64,000 nt of DNA from Erythroxylum novogranatense (Eukaryota; Streptophyta; Magnoliopsida; Malpighiales; Erythroxylaceae), in the NCBI GenBank assembly GCA_029891385.1, contig CM057231.1, positions 69,084,990 to 69,148,989 on the forward strand, written 5' to 3'. The notes under the pieces were generated by a model. That model was not told where the DNA came from. It searched no databases and worked only from the letters and a program-made list of their open reading frames with translations. The position numbers and the translations under genes are program-made. This document shows, in pieces, positions 23,355-33,880 of the stretch. How positions within the stretch are numbered: the stretch's first letter is position 1; each line of letters begins with the position of its first letter.

Positions 23355-24075
23355 TGTTGGACCAATGGTGGTTGACAAATTAAATCCCACTTATGTTTTG
23401 ATAATAAAAAAATGTATAGAATTGGTTAAGAAATTATTTAAGGTATTTTGGGATTGATATTCTATAAAATAATTGTGCAAATCAAGATAGCATTAATCTT
23501 TGATGGGCAAGAGATTAATCATTGTGGAATCAAGATGGAAAATTCCTTAAATGTGCTAGCGATATTCAAATATGAAGATTATGGGAAGATCTTGTTAAAT
23601 CTATCTGTTGAAGTCATCACTAGTCGACTACAATGTGGCAAGTCGACTAATAATATTCAGATATGTAAGTGGGGCATGAAATAAGTCGACCAACTTATTA
23701 CAAGTCGACTATTAATCAAGTGAATACGAGCACTAGTTGACTATCATCACACTAGTCGACTATCATCACACTAGTCGACTGATCGAAGAGTGAAGTTGAA
23801 GCCTGCAGTGAAAAATGTTAACACTAGTCGATTATAACACCTTGACTAGTCGACTATTAGGTCGCTGACTATAAGGTACTAGTCGACTATAACAGCTCGA
23901 CTAGTCGACTATCAAGTGAAGCTGACAAAACTTTATCCGAATCATTCAAAAATGGAAAGGAAATAATTTAGCAACGTCTATAAACAATCAGCAACAGCTA
24001 GTAGACTTCTCAAACGGCTACAATCATCTTAGAGTCTGCAAATAAAAGGAGAAACATTAAGGGATTGATAGACGG
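23355..24075 (+). repeat. 3' LTR of the SIRE-like element, first part
   Basis: Collinear with 19046-19770, including the AGTCGACT array (about 23622-23915). It is broken at 24075, where GACGG is duplicated by the Athila insertion; the LTR resumes at 33881. Confidence 0.92.
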
Positions 24076-25499
24076 TGATTGAGCCAAGTTTATACTATGA
24101 ATTGGCTGCATTTTTATAGCTTCTTGTGCATGTGTTGACTCCTAATTGATGATTTTTTATGCTTAAATTGGTTCCTCATACCGAGTTCTTTCAATTCTTA
24201 ATTTGTCAAGAAATTGTCATGATTTGATACTTATTTCTACAATTTTATTGGGAAAATTGGTACCGCAAATTGTTGCTATTATCTTATTGCAGAACAAAGG
24301 AGTCAACGCCGAAGTCAACAATTATAGGTCTTTCCGACGTGACGACGCTTGACGATGCACACGCCACGACGAAAGCAAAGATTGCACACGTTACAACGAA
24401 TTTGATTTATTTATTTTATTCGTCGCGACGTACGAGCGGATATCTGACTTTTTATGGAAAGTTTGTCTCACTGTTCCGACCTGACCCGCGCTCCATCATA
24501 TAAAAACTTTTCATTTTTAGGTCATACGCAGACTGGAGATAGAGAAAATTTTGAACACGCAGACTCGGGAAGCAGAAGAAGGAGACGACATTCGATTCCA
24601 TCTCCACGTTTTCATCATCGTCTACCATCATCACCACCGTCAGCGTCTTCTGCCAAAATGAGCATCGTTACATCTCTAGTATCTAAGGGATCAACCAGAG
24701 TAATGCGTGGCTGAGTCAACTTTCCTCTTGAAGATGTAGCAATGGCTTGAGTTCACAGAAGCTTCGAAGGGGAGTAATCACATAGTATCTGAATTCTAGT
24801 TATATTTGTGTAACTTCTGAGTTAGAGGATTGCATCGATATTTCTAGATTAGCATTGTTATAGTTTAACCGTGTGTTGATAACTATGTTGAGATTTGGAC
24901 TAAGTAATTTGTAGAACTTTTGATGCTTAATCTATGAAGTTTCATATATGTCATTGAATATTGCATTTACGGCCTTTATCTAGTTGGTTTGATTGAGATT
25001 GTTGTGTTTTATTCAATAGACCGGTTGCAATTGCTTGTCTATTCTCACACTAAGGTTTTAACAAAGATTTAAATGATGGAGTTCATTAATTAAAACTTTG
25101 GACCTAAAGAGTCCTTTAGGTTGATCTTCAAACTTAGTGGATTGTATCCCTAAAATCATTTTTGAACTGTGATAGCCTCGAGCCTCATTTTCAAGAGGAT
25201 TTTATCAATTTGATTTTATCTGATTCTTTGTTTATTGCATTATTTCAAAATCCCAAAATATTCTTTTATACTTTTTGTTCGATTTTGATTACTTTATCGG
25301 TTTTGACCAAAATACCAAACCCCTGCTTATCAACTTCAATTGAAATTTTTGACATTTAGGCTAGTTTAGACCATTTTTATTTGGTTCCAATTAAGTGAGA
25401 CGACCCGAGGTTGCATTCTATACAGCAATCTTGAAATTTATTTTATTTGATCGGTTTCCAAGGATCGATCAGAAGATCGCATCGACAGAGCCGCGATCA
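24076..25499 (+). repeat. 5' LTR of the Athila-like element
   Basis: Collinear with 32441-33875. Its palindrome cluster (24328-24430) is decayed compared with the 3' LTR: one exact CGTCGCGACG remains (24421-24430) where the 3' LTR keeps two exact and two near sites. Confidence 0.9.
24328..24435. repeat. Decayed CGTCGCGACG cluster, 5' LTR
   Basis: Sites that read CGTCGCGACG in the 3' LTR appear here as CGTGACGACG, CGCCACGACG and CGTTACAACG; only 24421-24430 is intact. The substitutions are largely C-to-T or G-to-A plus small indels. Confidence 0.8.
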
Positions 25500-25502
25500 A
25501 AT

Positions 25503-25520
25503 TACGCCATATCGGGGAAC
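25503..25520 (+). promoter_or_regulatory. Degenerate PBS, possibly tRNA-Asp type
   Basis: TACGCCATATCGGGGAA follows the LTR end within a few bases and resembles a mutated form of the Athila PBS (tRNA-Asp, core GCGCC...GGGGA). Assignment is tentative because several bases differ. Confidence 0.4.
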
Positions 25521-25831
25521 CAAGAAATTGGTTTACCATCAGATAGCCATTGTCATTCTTTTGACTTGTCGTTGATAATAGGAATCATTGTTTTTGCTTG
25601 CATTTAATATAGTTTGATCTTTACGCTTGTTCATAGTATAGGTTTGATTCCCTTTTGCACACAAATACATCATACTTTGATTTTTGTCTCTTACTTTGCA
25701 CATTTTTATTCTCATACATACACTCATACATCCATACTCTCGCATTCATCGCATTTCACTTTTATTCGATCTTGTGTGACTGTGAGCAATTTTGTTACCA
25801 TTCATTTTATTGTGGATTGATTTTTTGGTGC

Positions 25832-26546
25832 ATGTCCAGGAGAGGTAGACTTGCTCAATTCCATCCCGAAGTTGAGAGACATTTGAGGAGACTTAGGAAA
25901 GAAAGGAAAGAACAAGAGAGACGGAGAGTAGTTGAGCGAGATAGTGAGAATATGGCTGAGAATCCAAACATTTTTTCGAATCCTGATTATCCTGTTCACC
26001 AACCTAGAAATGGGACTAATGGAGGAAATGGTGAGCATGAGAGAGTGGGAGAAAACAATGAGAACCAGAGACGTAGGACAATTAGGGAAGCAACAACTTT
26101 TGATGTTCATTATGATCCATTTACTGCTACTTGCCCTAATTTTGATGTTAATTTTGAGATTAAAGGCTTGTTGATTAATTCTCTTCCTAAATTTCATGGC
26201 TTGGCAGGAGAGGATCCATATATGCACCTACAGGCTTTGACAATGATCTGCCAGAGTATGAAGCTAGTGGGAGCTACCTTGGATCAAGTGCTTTGGAAGG
26301 TGTTTCACTTGTCCTTGGAAGGGAAAGCAAGAGAGTGGTATATGAGTCTTCCTAGGCATGTGGCCAATGTTTACTATACCGGGCCAATCTGAGGAAGGCC
26401 TTTTGGAGAAATACTTTCCACTTCCAGACATCTTCCATGAGGAAGGAGATTTACTCAAACGTCAGAGTACGATGAGTCATCAGATGATTATTGAACTGCT
26501 TCCAAGATCTTTTGTCCAGATGCCCCATCACCAAATTCCTCGATGA
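25832..26546 (+). pseudogene. Athila-type gag
   Basis: Starts at ATG 25832 (MSRRGRLAQFHPEVERHL) with an arginine/lysine-rich N-terminus, then the retrotransposon gag domain: FEIKGLLINSLPKFHG, EDPYMHLQALTMIC, LSLEGKAREWYMSLP (about 26155-26355). A frameshift near 26380 moves the frame to the part with LLEKYFP and PHHQIPR ending 26546. Further decayed traces continue to about 27060. Gag would form the particle core. The in-frame sequence upstream of 25832 is leader, not protein. Confidence 0.85.
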
Positions 26547-27523
26547 ACAATTGGTGTAGTACTTTTATGATGGGTCAAGAGTCGAGAAGGGTATGTTAGA
26601 TGCTACATCCGAGGCTCTCGATTGACCTTATAGCCTTGGAAGCATGGGATCGATTAAGAAGATGGCTTTAAACCATCGCAGATGCAGGTCGAGATCAAAG
26701 AGGAGTGATGAGTTGGGAGCCTTGACGGCTCAAGCTAAAAGAATGGAAAGCCTAGAATCGAAAGTGGATTCTTTGAAAATCGGATAACATCACAAATTGT
26801 CTTGCATCACTACCGAGCTGAAAATTTTGAATGTGCATCGTTCTACTACTTCAACAGAGTTTACCGCACCTAGTTGTGAAAATTGTGGGTCGGTAATGCA
26901 TATTTCGAGTGTTTGCCTGTGACGATATGAGGAAGTTTCGCAATGTATCAAGGCAGCAGAATCGAATGGGACCCATACTCCAACACATACAATGAAGGAT
27001 GGAAGGCTAATCCTAGATTCATTGGAGGAATGAGGAGAATAGGGCACCTAATGATTTTCACAAGGGAGGAGCCGCACTTCCACTAGCCGCCCCTAATGAA
27101 TAGCAAGCCCTGTAGTCCCACCAAAGGAGGATACCAATCGCTTGCTCCACAAAGGTGATGACCTTGATGAAGGAAGAGAGGGATTCTAATGCTAACCAGC
27201 TTTAATGCTATTGCTTCTTTGATTCAACAGATTCTCAAAGATCGCCGCCAGTTCAATGCCTTGGAGAAGAGGATGGAGCAATGGAGACCAAAGCGAGAAC
27301 ATAAATTTATGTTACTCATTGTCTAACAACATGAGTGAAAATCAAGCAAAAAGCAAGGGACTATTCCTTCAAATACTGTGATGAACTCAAGAGTTTGAAT
27401 GCCATTGCCCTCGTGGTGGGAAGCAAGTGAGGTTTAAGCCTCAAATGATGAAGAGCCATGTGAGGATAAGATTAAGAGGAGCCAAGACTTCCACCACAGG
27501 ATAAGATTAAGAGATCAGAAATT
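26547..27523 (+). pseudogene. Decayed gag C-terminus and gag-pol linker
   Basis: About 1 kb between recognisable gag and protease, full of stops and frameshifts. Only weak remnants are readable, such as the downstream gag region near 26560-26640 and an acidic or lysine-rich region near 27250-27500. No zinc knuckle is intact. Confidence 0.5.
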
Positions 27524-28395
27524 ATGAGGGAAGAAGAACTTCTGAGAGAGAGAAAGCAAGCTTCAAGGAACAAGGGAACTACTTCAGAGAGTTCCAATGA
27601 TCAAGCAGGAAGTGGAGAGTTAAGCAAGCAAGCAGGTAAAGGTAAGGAGGTAAGTATTCAAGACCTTCCTTTTCCAAACTCTTATTTGATGAGCAAGCGT
27701 CTAAATGAAAAACAACATGAAAAAGAAATTATTGATTTGTTTGGGAAGGTTGAAGTGAATGTGCCTTTGCTAGATTTAGTGAAGAGAGTTAAGGCCTATG
27801 CAAAATATTTGAAGGATTTGTGCACTAACAAGAGGAAGTTTAGGCCGAATGAGAGAGTGCAAGTGAGTTCCAATGTGTTTGCATTGTTTAAGCCGCAGAT
27901 ACCTGTCAAGTGTCAAGACCCCGGATCTTTTACCATCCCTTGCACCTTAGGGAAGGTGACTATCGGTAGAGCTTTGTTAGATCCGGGGCAGAATAAATGT
28001 GATGCCTAAGTCAGCTTTATGAGGCCTTAGGAGTGAAGAGTATTGCCTACATCTGTTGTCCTCCGCTTGGTGATAGATCCTTTAGGCATCCGGTGGGGAT
28101 AATTGAAGATATCTTGGTGCAAGTTAAAGGTTTAGTGTTTCCTGTCAATTTTTATGTTCTTGACATGTCTACTGAGGTTGTGCAGGATACTTCACTGATT
28201 CTTGGACGACCCTTCCTTCGGACAACAAGTACAATGATTAGCATGAAGGAAGGAAAGATAACCATGGAGGTTGGCGATTAAAGGGTGAGCTTCAACATGT
28301 ATGAAGCAATGAAGCACCCCCATGAGGATTACTCTCTGCTTGGAGTAAATATGCTTGACACGGTTATTGATGTGCATGTTGTGATTTTGCACAAA
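27524..28395 (+). pseudogene. Athila-type aspartic protease region
   Basis: Lysine-rich linker, then the segment YAKYLKDLCTNKRKF typical of Athila Gag-Pol, FTIPCTLGKVTIGRALLD and the active site L-L-D-P-G near 27980, where D-T-G or D-L-G is usual. A frameshift at that point continues in another frame with VKGLVFPVNFYVLDM and LILGRPFLRTT (28033-28281), then a tail to about 28395. Retropepsin would process Gag-Pol. The altered active site, frameshift and missing downstream RT make it non-functional. Confidence 0.85.
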
Positions 28396-28857
28396 CTTTA
28401 ACATCTTCTACTCGCACTCTTCTTGGAGAACATTTTCTTGTTGATGATTTTGTAGAGAGACTTCAAGTCAAGTGGTGGACATGGAACGCACGAGCTGCCG
28501 TTGGGATGAAACTCGATTTTACCGGTGACTATCCCAAGTTTCAGACCCACCATGAGACCAGTTGTTTCTCTCGCTGCAGATTCTCTTTTATTCATGCATC
28601 CTTTTGGAAGTGATGAAAACTTTTGTGTTGCATGAATATCTTGATTAAGTGTGGGGAGAAACCTAGCCAAGAGACTAGTCAGTAGTTAGGTAGGATTTCT
28701 GTTCATTGTTCGAATAAATTGCTTTCCCTTTGTTAGCTTTACATCTTTCTAAAGAAGCATGACATTGCTGGAGGATAAATTTTTGGGAGATTGATTGTTT
28801 TAGATTGATTGTTGATTGATTAAGTCAGTTTGGGTCTTTCTTTTCGAAAGCGCAGGC
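28396..28857 (+). other. Deletion junction and spacer after protease
   Basis: About 460 bp without a clear protein domain, where several kilobases of RT, RNase H and integrase should lie. A run AAGTGTGGGGAG near 28654, resembling the element's own polypurine tract, sits in it. Confidence 0.55.
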
Positions 28858-29005
28858 ATCGCGACGTATTTGTATTTATACGTCGCGACGTACCTCGTTC
28901 CTCTTTTATGCCCTCGTCGCGACGTATTTGCATTTGTACGTCGCGATGTATCTTGTTCATATGGCGCTTACGTCGCGACGTGCCCACACTCTAACACCGC
29001 GACGT
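28858..29005. repeat. CGTCGCGACG cluster upstream of ORF2
   Basis: Six sites, exact decamers at 28881-28890, 28915-28924 and 28971-28980 with variants near 28858, 28940 and 28996. Core spacings are about 24, 34, 24, 32 and 24 bp, that is, pairs 24 bp apart. Confidence 0.9.
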
Positions 29006-29089
29006 CCCATCGCTTGAAGTACCCTTTTGCCCTTATGTCCCGCGGTCTTCGCTTGTCCGAGCCCTTCTTGTCTTTTCACGCTATGACAT

Positions 29090-29547
29090 TCCATCTTCTT
29101 TCGCCGCTTCATCTTCTTCTTCTTCTTCTTCTTTTCTTCTTACTCTTTCTTTTCCCGCCGTCGTCGTTGCTTTCAGCTCTCTCGTCGCTTCTCTCGTGTT
29201 GCCGAGTCCACATCTGCTCCCTTCTGCATCTCCGATCTTTGTAAGTGTTCCATTGTCCTTCATGTTCTTGTTTTTCGCTGCGTTGTTAGAGGTTTTGAGT
29301 TAGGTTTCCGCGACGAGTGATTGCTCGTCACGATCGCGCTGAAAAATTGCCATACGCCGCGACGAGCGCATTGCCTCGCTTGACGCACGGCATTTTGCCT
29401 CGCCATGACGCTCGCTTCAAGACGTCATGACGCCTAGTCGAGGACTTGGCCTCGCCGCGACGTCTGCCCACACGTCGCGACGAGGAGGCTGATTTTTACT
29501 TAATTCCTTATTGATTTTTCTATTATGTTTCTTTTTGTTTGCAGGAT
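29090..29547 (+). promoter_or_regulatory. Candidate ORF2 leader with 5' UTR intron
   Basis: A pyrimidine-rich stretch (29090-29235, CTT and TTC runs) resembles a plant Y-patch or 5' UTR. A consensus donor GTAAGT starts at 29241, and a polypyrimidine tract with acceptor TTTGCAG ends at 29544, three bases before the ORF2 ATG at 29548. The predicted 304-bp intron contains a CGTCGCGACG cluster. Splicing is inferred from sequence only. Confidence 0.45.
29308..29485. repeat. CGTCGCGACG-type cluster inside the candidate intron
   Basis: One exact decamer at 29473-29482 and many variants (CCGCGACGAG, GCCGCGACGAG, CTCGTCACGA, CTCGCCGCGACG) over about 180 bp. More degenerate than the cluster at 28858-29005. 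Confidence 0.75.
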
Positions 29548-30825
29548 ATGCCTCGCACAAAGAACGTTAGCAAGTCCCAGCGTCCCACGACCCCTTCTCA
29601 TGTCCTTCCCTCTCCCTCACACTCGCTTGACGAGTCTATTTCGCCCACTGCTTCCCTCATCCCGCCGCCTCTCCACCTTCTTAGGGTTTTCTCGCTAATT
29701 CTCCCTCTCCTCAACCCTCACATTCTTCGCACTACCATCCCTCCCCTACCCTTTCCCCTTCTCTCCAGGTTGATCCGGAGTATGTTGCCTGTCACAAAAC
29801 CGAGGCCGGGCCATATCAAGGAAAACCTTTCCTTTGACCCCGCCACTAACCCATTTGTCCACCAACTTTTCGCACTCAACCTCATCACCCCCATACCCAT
29901 ACCCGCACTGGAACATCACCTTCATCCGCCAAGATTACACCCGTGCCGCTTACTCAGCTCTTATGACATTGCGCTTCGTGGTGTCTCCATTCCTCGTGCC
30001 TTTACTTCCATCTCTATTCGGAGCATTATCGCTTCCTCCCACACCTCGCTGCTACTACGCCGAGCTCATACATGAGTACCCTTGGGATGATGTTCTTCAT
30101 ACTCTCCCCCTAAGGGTATTGAATGGTATCAACCTGTGGGCGCCAAAGTTATCTCCGCCACGCTGACCTTCGATCCAAGCCCGTCTGGGCTTCATTTTAT
30201 CTGCAACAACATCCTTCCTACTACCCACCTAGCCATGGTTCCCAAGGAGCGTGCTTTTATATTTATCTGCTGATGGTCGTCGGCTAATCGATCTCGCCCA
30301 TGCCATCACCTCCGCCTTCACAATGCATCCTCTCCACCAACCCCAACCATTCTCTCATATTTCCTCACCTCATCACTGACATGTTCCGGGCCTATCGGGT
30401 CCCGGAACATCCGACCGACCTTACCTTTAAGCTCGCCTCGCTTCCTAAGACATCCGCCTCCGCTGGCCTCGTGGCCTTCCTACCCCATCTACCCCTTCCC
30501 ACCTTCTTCTCCTTCCTCTCCCCGCTACTTCGCCTGCTCCTTCCCTCCTGTTCCTCCTATTCTTGTTCCTCCACCCGAGGCTCCTCCTCGTGATCATATT
30601 CCCTCCCCTTCCGCCTCCTCTGCTTCGATCGCCCTTCTTCGCGGCGACTTACGCCGAATAGAGGCTCAGATGGCTGCAGACCGCCAGTATTACCATACGA
30701 TGTTCACACTTATTGCGGATCGCCTATAGCTGCCCATCCCTCCTGTTCCCCAGGATGCTTCAGCTGGTCCTAGTACTTCTCCGGCTGCTCCTCCGGACCC
30801 ACCAGCTGATGATCCTCCGACTTAG
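29548..30825 (+). pseudogene. Athila extra 3' ORF (plant transposon protein type)
   Basis: Begins MPRTKNVSKSQRPTT, proline/serine-rich, then a region with DYTRAAYSALMTLRF and CYYAELIHEYPWDDVLHTL, followed by WAPKL, ITSAFTMHPLHQ, ITDMFRAYRVPEHP and a tail IEAQMAADRQYYHTMFTLIA with a proline-rich end at 30825. Layout and position match the additional ORF carried by many Athila elements (plant-specific transposon protein domain, sometimes called env-like); function unknown. At least three frameshifts (near 29905, 30165 and 30600) and several stops break it. It has high GC relative to its surroundings. Confidence 0.7.
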
Positions 30826-31180
30826 CTTTATCTTTTGGTTCTTTTCTTTTATTGTATTTCTTTTCTTTTTTTGTATTTCTTTCCTTTTGTTATCTTTTCT
30901 TCATGTATTTAGTTCCTTAGTTCTTTTGTTTCTTTTTTCCTTGACTTAATCCGCTTCATGCTCAATCTATGATTTTTGTGCCTTCTTCTTCTTCTCTTTT
31001 CCTTCCTCTACTTTTCATTGAGGACAATGTGTACTTCAAGTGTGGGGGAGTTGTTTCCTCATTTATTTTTCACATTGTATGACTGTTGATATTGAGGACA
31101 ATATGAATTGTTGGCTAATTGGTGCATTCTGCTGATAAACTTGGTGAATTTTCTATCTTTCTGTCATTCTGTATTTCTTC
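30826..31180 (+). other. 3' region after ORF2 with internal purine tract
   Basis: T-rich non-coding sequence. Near 31015-31050 it contains GAGGACAATGTG followed by AAGTGTGGGGGAG, the usual Athila polypurine-type motif, about 1.4 kb before the 3' LTR. Confidence 0.6.
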
Positions 31181-31305
31181 GCCGCGACGAGTGTCCACAC
31201 GTCGTGGCGAAATGTTCTTCAGATTTTGTATACGTCGCGACGTCATCCTTGTTACGTCGCGACGTCCATACGTCTCGACGTCTGCTTCTGCACGTCGCGA
31301 CGCAA
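31181..31305. repeat. CGTCGCGACG cluster in 3' region
   Basis: Exact decamers at 31233-31242 and 31255-31264, near-exact at 31293-31302, plus variants GCCGCGACGA (31181), GTCGTGGCGA (31201) and CGTCTCGACG (31271). Spacing is about 17-24 bp for the main group. Confidence 0.9.
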
Positions 31306-31864
31306 TACTCATGCATGAATGATTCTGTGCTTAATTCTTCCACTTATTTCAAATTTATCTCGCACTAGACTTTTGTGGCTTTTGTTTTCAAAGTTTTTAC
31401 TAGGTTCAAAATGATGCTTGATTTTTTGAAAACACCTTCCATCCTTTTAATGATAATTGACCTTGACAAAATCTTACTTTCAATGTTCTCAATTCAAAGT
31501 GAATGGAAGCATGTTAACAAAGTGGCATTGTGAGTTTTTGAGACTTGAGATTGTTCATGGAGATTATACCCTTGTGGAAGGATATTTGAGCCATAACTTT
31601 TCCTCTATCTTTGTGTGCATCTACTTATTTCATTCTTTTCTAGAACTTGTTTCAATTCTTACTTGAAGCTTAATGGACTGAATTTTGTTGATATGATAGA
31701 GGCGCCCTTTCTCAACCCATTTTCCTAAACACCGCCCACTACACATTTATCCTCATAGCCCTTTCGAGCCCTCCTATTATGAGCATTTGCATTCATATCC
31801 TCAGGTGTCATCATTATTTTGCCTATGTCAAAATAACAATAAAAATAATAAAAAAAATAAAATA

Positions 31865-31899
<35 letters not shown>

Positions 31900-32426
31900 A
31901 AATTGTGTGTCCAGAAGAGACAATGTCTCTAAAATGTTCAAAATACAAAAAAATTGCATTCTGCTTATGCAAATGATTAGTTTGCATTCCACTGCTGACA
32001 TCGATTCGCGCTTAGTGCATATGCTCATATTTTTTTCTTTCCGCTCATCCATTTCATTTAGCCTTCCATACATTACAACCCTCAAAGTCCTTTTGATCTT
32101 CGTAATGATAGTTTTGTGGTGGAGAAATAGAATTGACACAAGCTTATGGTAAGAGATGGATTAAGTAGATTGAGAGAAAAAATATCCCTAGACACAAGTG
32201 AGTGGAAAAACACTATATCTTGAGTGCTATCTCTTCTGTTCAATCTCATGTATTTGAATTCTTTCAATGTTTATTTTATTAGCACTCTTTCATTTTGCTG
32301 TGGTTGAATTCTGAGGAAGTGACTTGCATCAATTTCATTTTATTGTTTTGAGCATGGCTGCTATTTTCTTTTTCTCTTGTATACTTTTTGACTCTTGTAA
32401 ACTTTGTCCAGGAGTACAAAGGTCTA
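31306..32426 (+). other. 3' untranslated region of the Athila-like element
   Basis: About 1.1 kb without a protein-like ORF. It has a (AAAT)n microsatellite at 31858-31902. Nothing else recognisable before the polypurine tract. Confidence 0.6.
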
Positions 32427-32440
32427 AGTGTGGGGGAATT
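32427..32440 (+). promoter_or_regulatory. Polypurine tract of the Athila-like element
   Basis: AGTGTGGGGGAATT immediately before the 3' LTR start at 32441. Confidence 0.85.
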
Positions 32441-33875
32441 TGATTGAGCGAAGTTTATACTATGAATTAGCTGCATTTTTATAGTTGCTTGTGCATGTGT
32501 TGACTCCTAATTGATGATTTTTTGTGCTTAAATTGGTTCCTCATACCGAGTTCTTTCAATTCTTAATTTGTCAGTAAATTGTCATGATTTGATACTTATT
32601 TCTCTACAATTTTTATTGGGACAATTGGTACTGCAAATTGTTGCTATTATCTTATTGCAGGAACAAAGGAGTCAACGTCAGGAAGTTAACAGCCATAGGT
32701 CTTTCCGCACGTCGCGACGCACAGTGATGCACACGTCGCGACGAGCAGGCGATTGCACACGTCGCGATGAATTTGATTTATTTATTTTATTCGTCGCGAT
32801 GTACGAGCAGATATCTGACTTTTTATGGAAAGTTTGTCTCACTGTTCCGACCAGGCCCGCGCTCCATCATATAAAAACTTGCCGTTTTTAGGTCATACGC
32901 AGACTGGAGATAGAGAAAATTTTGAACACGCAGATTGGGAAGCAGAAGAAGGAGACGACATTCAATTCCATCTCCACGTTTTCATCATCGCTCACCATCA
33001 TCACCACCGCCGCCGTTTTCGCCAAAATGAGCATCGTTACATCTCCAAGATTTGAGGGATCAACCGAGTAATGCATGGTGAGTCAACTTTCCTCTTGAAG
33101 ATGTAGCAATGGCTTGAGTTCACGTAAGCTTCAAGGGAGTAATCACATAGTATCTCAATTCTAGTTATATTTGTGTAACTTCGAAGTTAGAGGATTGCAT
33201 CGATATTTCTAGATTAGCATTGTTATAGTTTAACCGCAGCCGATAACTATGTTGAGATTTGACTAAGTAATTTGTAGAACTTTTGATGCTTAATATATGA
33301 AGTTTCATATATGTCATTGAATATTGCATTTATGGTCTTTATTTGCCTAGTTGTGTTTGATTGAGATTGTTGTGTTTTATTCAATGTAATCGGTTGCAAT
33401 TGCTTGTCTATTCTCACACTAAGGTTTTTAACAAAGATTTAAATGATGGAGTTCATTAATTAAATCTTTGGACCTAAAGAGTCTTTTAGGGTTGATCTTT
33501 CGAAACTTAGTGGATTGTATCCCTAAAAATTATTTTTGAACTGTGATAGCCTGAGCCTCATTTTCAAGAGGATTTTATCAATTTGATTTTTATCTGATTC
33601 TTTGTTTATTGCATTATTTCAAAAATCCCAAAAATATTCTTTTATACTTTTTGTTCGATTTTGATTACTTTATCGGTTTTGACCAAAATACCAAACCCCT
33701 GTTTATCAACTTCAATTGAAATTTTTGACATTTAGGCTAGTTTAGACCATTTTTATTTGGTTCCAATTAAGTGAGACGACCCGAGGTTGCATTCTATACA
33801 GCAATCTTGGAATTTATTTTATTTGACTGGTTTCCAAGGATCGATCGTAAGATCGCATCGACAGAGCCGCGATCA
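32441..33875 (+). repeat. 3' LTR of the Athila-like element
   Basis: Starts TGATTGAGCG and ends GCGATCA, followed by the GACGG duplication. It keeps exact palindromes at 32710-32719 and 32734-32743 with near-exact sites at 32760 and 32792. Otherwise near-identical to the 5' LTR, with many single-base indels. Confidence 0.92.
32705..32805. repeat. CGTCGCGACG cluster, 3' LTR
   Basis: Cores near 32712, 32736, 32762 and 32794, spacing 24, 26 and 32 bp. It is the better preserved partner of the 5' LTR cluster at 24328-24435. Confidence 0.9.
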
Positions 33876-33880
33876 GACGG

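Larger units (their letters stand above)
24076..33875 (+). mobile_element. Athila-like gypsy element, 9.8 kb, deleted pol
   Basis: LTRs 24076-25499 (1424 bp) and 32441-33875 (1435 bp), both TGATTGAGC to GCGATCA, are flanked by GACGG at 24071-24075 and 33876-33880. The interior has a degraded PBS, gag, a protease region, no RT, RNase H or integrase, then an additional 3' ORF (29548-30825), a long 3' region and a polypurine tract. Gag and protease motifs and the extra ORF point to the Athila lineage. Five clusters of CGTCGCGACG palindromes lie only in its non-coding parts. Confidence 0.9.

Noticed and set aside
25802..26227. 141-codon antisense ORF
   Set aside because: Shadow of the Athila gag on the plus strand, which has recognisable motifs.
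28816..29244. 142-codon ORF with a hydrophobic C-terminus
   Set aside because: Covers the palindrome array and pyrimidine patch; no family resemblance.
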